NCBI GenBank assembly: GCA_014729775.1
Contig: WJJJ01000021.1
Location: forward strand, 88,788-122,050
DNA: 33,263 nucleotides
DNA from: Candidatus Omnitrophota bacterium
GTDB taxonomy: Bacteria > Omnitrophota > Gorgyraeia > Duberdicusellales > 4484-171
Reading direction: 5' to 3'
The notes below the pieces were generated by a model. It had not been told where the DNA came from, ran no database searches, and saw nothing but the letters and a program-made list of their open reading frames with translations. Position numbers and translations under genes: made by a program. Below, in pieces: positions 33,001 through 33,263 of the stretch (positions are counted from its first letter, which is position 1; the number at the start of each line of letters is the position of its first letter).

Positions 33001-33262
33001 ACTCAGCAAACGCCTGATTCAGCCGCATACTCGGTTCCTTCCCGGACGGGGTAAAACGCACACTCCCGGCAAATGAATACTTGTAGGTATACCGCGCCGC
33101 TTCATTGAGAGGGACGCGGGCGACGGTATGGTAGGCACTTTCTCCGCCAGCCTCCCGGAACCGCGCTTCCTCGGTCATCGCCGAACGGGAAAATTGTCTA
33201 TCCTCCACTCCGGAATGAGAGGGGAATCCTTCCTGGTACTTGATGCCCAGCATTATCCCGGG
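2..33262 (-). CDS. Internal fragment of a giant multidomain, polyprotein-like protein (>=11,087 codons; start and stop both outside the window)
   Basis: Minus-strand frame with codon low coordinate = 2 mod 3. No ORF in the supplied track lies in this frame. Hand-reading at 2-1170, 12002-12590, 32813-33262 and around every motif below found no in-frame TTA/CTA/TCA on the plus strand. Conserved domains read through in the same frame from about 31.5 kb to 0.2 kb. Confidence 0.93.
224..232 (-). repeat. SSP linker (KYSSSPGQAP)
   Basis: In-frame tct tct ccc. Confidence 0.85.
233..856 (-). other. Domain: GNAT N-acetyltransferase
   Basis: APALYVSQKYRKRGIGRTAVSFLFRSAQ (motif A Q/RxxGxG/A) and DDVSEENTKFYRDFGCEVVFKGP; the 208-aa unit is bounded by SSP at 857 and 224. 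Confidence 0.8.
857..865 (-). repeat. SSP linker (GGVSSPVPST)
   Basis: In-frame tcc tcg ccg. Confidence 0.85.
1000..2350 (-). other. HEAT/TPR-like alpha-helical repeat region
   Basis: Helical-repeat-like FEKRIAASHLARLVPRLTDDQKHQAVKLLLRDAMDKTSFRLREQSFRALGGL and HEQGVSARKLAQEQFRLARAQLGPGALLCQVAIARSLHQQQDFRGALRQY. Confidence 0.45.
2400..3823 (-). other. Domain: Glu/Leu/Phe/Val dehydrogenase-like, divergent
   Basis: WNYIVTSDLGTTEEDMKVIADAFY (GDH D-x-GT..DM), PRVLVDGVGVTGCSIIREL, EADILILADRRRIPGDLRIEDVQADIVMEAVPGILTLAQIRDLEHRGKMYISSLWLNGAILFGLREE. Confidence 0.6.
3824..3832 (-). repeat. SSP linker (CKSSSPVPQ)
   Basis: In-frame tcc tct ccg. Confidence 0.85.
3833..5077 (-). other. Uncharacterised module with a phosphoribosyltransferase-like motif
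   Basis: TRGARVLFVDTRATGKTLMYLRTVLEHF resembles a type I PRTase PRPP loop (hydrophobic-D-x(3)-TGKT); bounded by SSP. Confidence 0.35.
5078..5086 (-). repeat. SSP linker (GTGSSPVRS)
   Basis: In-frame tct tca cct. Confidence 0.85.
5087..5968 (-). other. Domain: DprA/Smf-like (LOG-type Rossmann)
   Basis: RQASEQGWTVVSGFVPGVDMAAHRGAL (DprA SGxAxGID..AH..AL), FVSEYN, ARRVMARNRITTALSDIVVVVEAKTHSGT. The 294-aa unit is bounded by SSP. Confidence 0.8.
5969..5977 (-). repeat. SSP linker (VNSSSSPAATG)
   Basis: In-frame tcg tct ccc. Confidence 0.85.
5978..7396 (-). other. Module with transmembrane segments and a helical/coiled-coil-like region
   Basis: Hydrophobic RRVCITCLGLFVAFGFMWMGSLSLPAKFSLWLGGSVMLWYFGDDLAAL (about 6950-7090), preceded by DRASSSSLSSGEDN and followed by charged helical sequence. 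Confidence 0.5.
7397..7405 (-). repeat. SSP linker (TAGSSPLGR)
   Basis: In-frame tct tct cct. Confidence 0.85.
7406..8509 (-). other. Uncharacterised module (about 368 aa), possible JAMM/MPN-like metal motif
   Basis: QAVFLHGHPPSFDGESYSSRLRLSSQDQ contains HxHP...SxxD, with a longer spacer than typical JAMM; bounded by SSP at 8510 and 7397. Confidence 0.3.
8510..8518 (-). repeat. SSP linker (KVASSPAGTP)
   Basis: In-frame tct tct ccc. Confidence 0.85.
8519..10018 (-). other. Domain: chorismatase (FkbO/Hyg5)-like with RidA-type fold features
   Basis: VVRHWNYIPHI, RYQDFNEARGWCY, TGIGIDHG, APQFARAKVVMI and LYFSGTAAIRGENTLALGDVRGQTRITLENIRHLI, in the order I recall for chorismatases. Confidence 0.6.
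10019..10027 (-). repeat. SSP linker (RAASSPLIPDS)
   Basis: In-frame tct tct cct. Confidence 0.85.
10300..11180 (-). other. Domain: P-loop nucleoside-kinase-like, atypical Walker A
   Basis: PYIILGGGKFAAGKGAVVHNVAKTL...TYAIDVDRWL; Walker-like GGGKFAAGKGA at 11069..11104. Confidence 0.45.
11240..11700 (-). other. Domain: membrane-embedded HExxH protein (M50/site-2-protease-like)
   Basis: Hydrophobic LDTFTLSLALVSTAVYALSFYPLPFAPLAFLFIGIPLLALSVFTHEWAHWQA (HEWAH at 11492..11506), then hydrophobic SIIWSGITASTVAAGICFAAGFLIQHHLVFFLGGINSILAASF. Confidence 0.6.
11705..11713 (-). repeat. SSP linker (EGASSPAFLA)
   Basis: In-frame agc agt ccc. Confidence 0.8.
11714..14490 (-). other. Large uncharacterised region with Ser-rich linker-like variants
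   Basis: Open frame with no family recognised. Variants GEASSSAGESEF (about 13526-13550) and DPSSSRPAH (about 12910-12940) could be additional linkers. Confidence 0.45.
14500..15400 (-). other. Domain: protein-kinase-like fold
   Basis: FAAGGDAVVYLNKSRTLVVKDL (G-rich + VxK-like), RGIVDWDVKTENYGYD (catalytic-loop-like D-x-K-x-x-N) and MPWHFIDFGMAKIF (DFG), in canonical order. Confidence 0.7.
15719..15745 (-). repeat. Double SSP linker (GDSSPHRTSSPSGSVPS)
   Basis: SSP at 15737..15745 (tct tcc cca) and 15719..15727 (agt tcc ccg). Confidence 0.85.
15746..16381 (-). other. Domain: guanylate kinase-like P-loop kinase (about 212 aa)
   Basis: [60 protein letters not shown]...YRYGVAREELERFTRDGKTVLFD. 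Ends SSPHR; unit length matches a free-standing guanylate kinase. Confidence 0.85.
16373..16381 (-). repeat. SSP linker ([13 protein letters not shown])
   Basis: In-frame tcc agt ccg; junction of GT5 and guanylate kinase units. Confidence 0.9.
16382..17890 (-). other. Domain: glycogen/starch synthase-like GT5 (full-length size, about 500 aa)
   Basis: Begins directly after SSP with VGPRKIGGLAEIMVGLPAAFA (KxGGL ADP-Glc motif). Also DIVNTHDWQPQLVPGYLK, SVVTLHNRHQGFFDAG, ITAVSPQWAREI, YNGVVGY, VARLDEQKGVSVMAQSA. Confidence 0.88.
17882..17890 (-). repeat. SSP linker (NGISSPVGPRKIGG)
   Basis: In-frame tcg agt ccc; immediately precedes the GT5 N-terminus. Confidence 0.9.
17891..18961 (-). other. 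Domain: SAM-dependent methyltransferase (second copy-type)
   Basis: RSAVVILDAGCARGEFIFVCDRVQQSM, YLGIDIDGEALEQARNYA, MTVNHLFEHL. Confidence 0.8.
18962..18970 (-). repeat. SSP linker (GLVSSPAGMP)
   Basis: In-frame tct tct ccg. Confidence 0.85.
18971..20680 (-). other. Uncharacterised module (about 570 aa) between two SSP linkers
   Basis: Starts SSPVRASDFTALWKGFTPG with a nearby CPSC; bounded by SSP at 20681 and 18962. Confidence 0.45.
20681..20689 (-). repeat. SSP linker (DEVSSPVRAS)
   Basis: In-frame agt tca ccc. Confidence 0.85.
20690..23095 (-). other. Domain: divergent alpha-glucan (glycogen) phosphorylase-like GT35, probably catalytically degenerate
   Basis: LMAGGLGSFKPDLVRGWYRILE..HVMGVLYSSAVKGQQ resembles the phosphorylase GGLG...G(V)LY segment. 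RRFVTYKCPDLII, VIFIGGRRF and FVEEHNVFTSWMIQQGTDF..KEAGPTSFGNAQQNGAPTIGTLDGVIPE align with [27 protein letters not shown]. Confidence 0.7.
23096..23104 (-). repeat. SSP linker (NKSSSPAQEH)
   Basis: In-frame tcc tct ccc. Confidence 0.85.
23105..23956 (-). other. Domain: SAM-dependent methyltransferase
   Basis: RNVRWLDVGCGLGWDLRSVASIA, IYGVDISRGAIDYAQRD, FDVIWVSDLLLCF, NGGRLMVRWP. Confidence 0.85.
23972..24829 (-). other. Uncharacterised module between SSP and an SSSVPG linker variant
   Basis: Starts SSPVSGVAYYDYEFWKYHTVPHTEK and ends GTGSSSVPG; no family recognised. Confidence 0.4.
24830..24838 (-). repeat. SSP linker (EGVSSPVSGV)
   Basis: In-frame tcc agt ccg. Confidence 0.85.
25080..25690 (-). 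other. Domain: HD / HD-GYP-like phosphohydrolase
   Basis: NKAHVERVARYGAALLYAL, LPAAYLHDFGGL, LIAHHFFYPEGFEGLDEI and LIFSDIFENGNN give the H...HD...HH...D order. Confidence 0.7.
25760..25768 (-). repeat. SSP linker (PEASSPAERRP)
   Basis: In-frame tcc agc cct. Confidence 0.85.
25769..26719 (-). other. Uncharacterised module (about 317 aa) with Cys/His/Asp-containing motifs
   Basis: Contains GIQWSECLMSCALIGDVV and SYTHNVVVLDDYVLDVTPFRH; bounded by SSP linkers. Confidence 0.4.
26720..26728 (-). repeat. SSP linker (DPVSSPAPFD)
   Basis: In-frame tct tct ccc. Confidence 0.85.
26729..28207 (-). other. Uncharacterised module (about 490 aa) between two SSP linkers
   Basis: Open in the giant frame; bounded by SSP at 28208 and 26720; no family recognised. 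Confidence 0.5.
28208..28216 (-). repeat. SSP linker (GRTSSPAGEAG)
   Basis: In-frame tct tca ccc. Confidence 0.85.
28700..30000 (-). other. Domain: TreT / trehalose phosphorylase-synthase-like GT4 glycosyltransferase
   Basis: RRLVIINSTSAGGGVAEMIHRLIPFFLALGVEVTW, KKVHNGIQG, FFVEDPQPGLI, RVHVDTHG, VSRFDPWKGQQTLVDAYDEL, ISLREGFGLTMTEALIKGTPVLAS. Confidence 0.85.
30023..30031 (-). repeat. SSP linker (RPGSSPVPGLE)
   Basis: In-frame tct tcc cct; junction of the two GT4 domains. Confidence 0.9.
30100..31570 (-). other. Domain: sucrose synthase / sucrose-phosphate synthase-type GT4 glycosyltransferase
   Basis: Translation has [88 protein letters not shown] and, C-terminally, [49 protein letters not shown] (EX7E intact). 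Confidence 0.9.
31949..31957 (-). repeat. SSP linker (SNSSSPTQET)
   Basis: In-frame tct tcg ccg. Confidence 0.85.
31958..33262 (-). other. N-terminal-most module in the window, unassigned
   Basis: Open in the giant frame; no family recognised; ends at the SSP linker 31949..31957. Confidence 0.5.
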
Positions 33263-33263
33263 C

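Noticed and set aside
1-33263. NRPS/PKS megasynthase explanation for the giant ORF
   Set aside because: No condensation, adenylation, ketosynthase or carrier-protein motifs were recognised; modules are heterogeneous metabolic enzymes rather than iterated NRPS/PKS modules.
1-33263. Giant adhesin / tandem surface-repeat protein
   Set aside because: No tandem Ig/cadherin-like or long low-complexity repeats seen; sequence is mostly globular enzyme-like domains.
1-33263. CRISPR arrays, tRNA/rRNA, IS elements, intergenic promoters or terminators
   Set aside because: No direct-repeat arrays, RNA gene motifs, transposase motifs or non-coding gaps were recognised; the entire window appears coding in one frame.

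Overview
The whole 33,263-bp window appears to lie inside one minus-strand reading frame. The frame (codon low coordinate = 2 mod 3) covers 2..33262, 11,087 codons, with neither its start nor its stop in the window. Two observations support this. (1) No ORF in the supplied track falls in that frame, which is what a stop-free frame running off both edges would give. (2) Hand-reading that frame at both ends and at many internal points showed no in-frame stop, and it gives recognisable protein throughout. The listed short ORFs, on both strands, overlap this frame and look spurious. N to C terminus (high to low coordinate), domains recognised by eye are: sucrose-synthase/SPS-type GT4; TreT-like GT4; uncharacterised modules; HD phosphohydrolase-like; SAM methyltransferase; divergent alpha-glucan phosphorylase (GT35) lacking the PLP lysine; second methyltransferase; glycogen synthase-like (GT5); guanylate kinase; protein-kinase-like; membrane HExxH (M50-like); P-loop-like; chorismatase (FkbO)-like; DprA-like Rossmann; degenerate Glu-dehydrogenase-like; HEAT/TPR-like; GNAT. 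The most unusual feature is a recurrent Ser-Ser-Pro (usually SSP[V/A]) motif, 22 copies at 21 sites. It falls at domain boundaries and cuts the chain into enzyme-sized units, so the molecule looks like a cellular polyprotein made of whole enzymes. No tRNA, rRNA, CRISPR, IS element or intergenic region was recognised. Giant ORFs of this kind are known from Omnitrophota; that affiliation is inference only.
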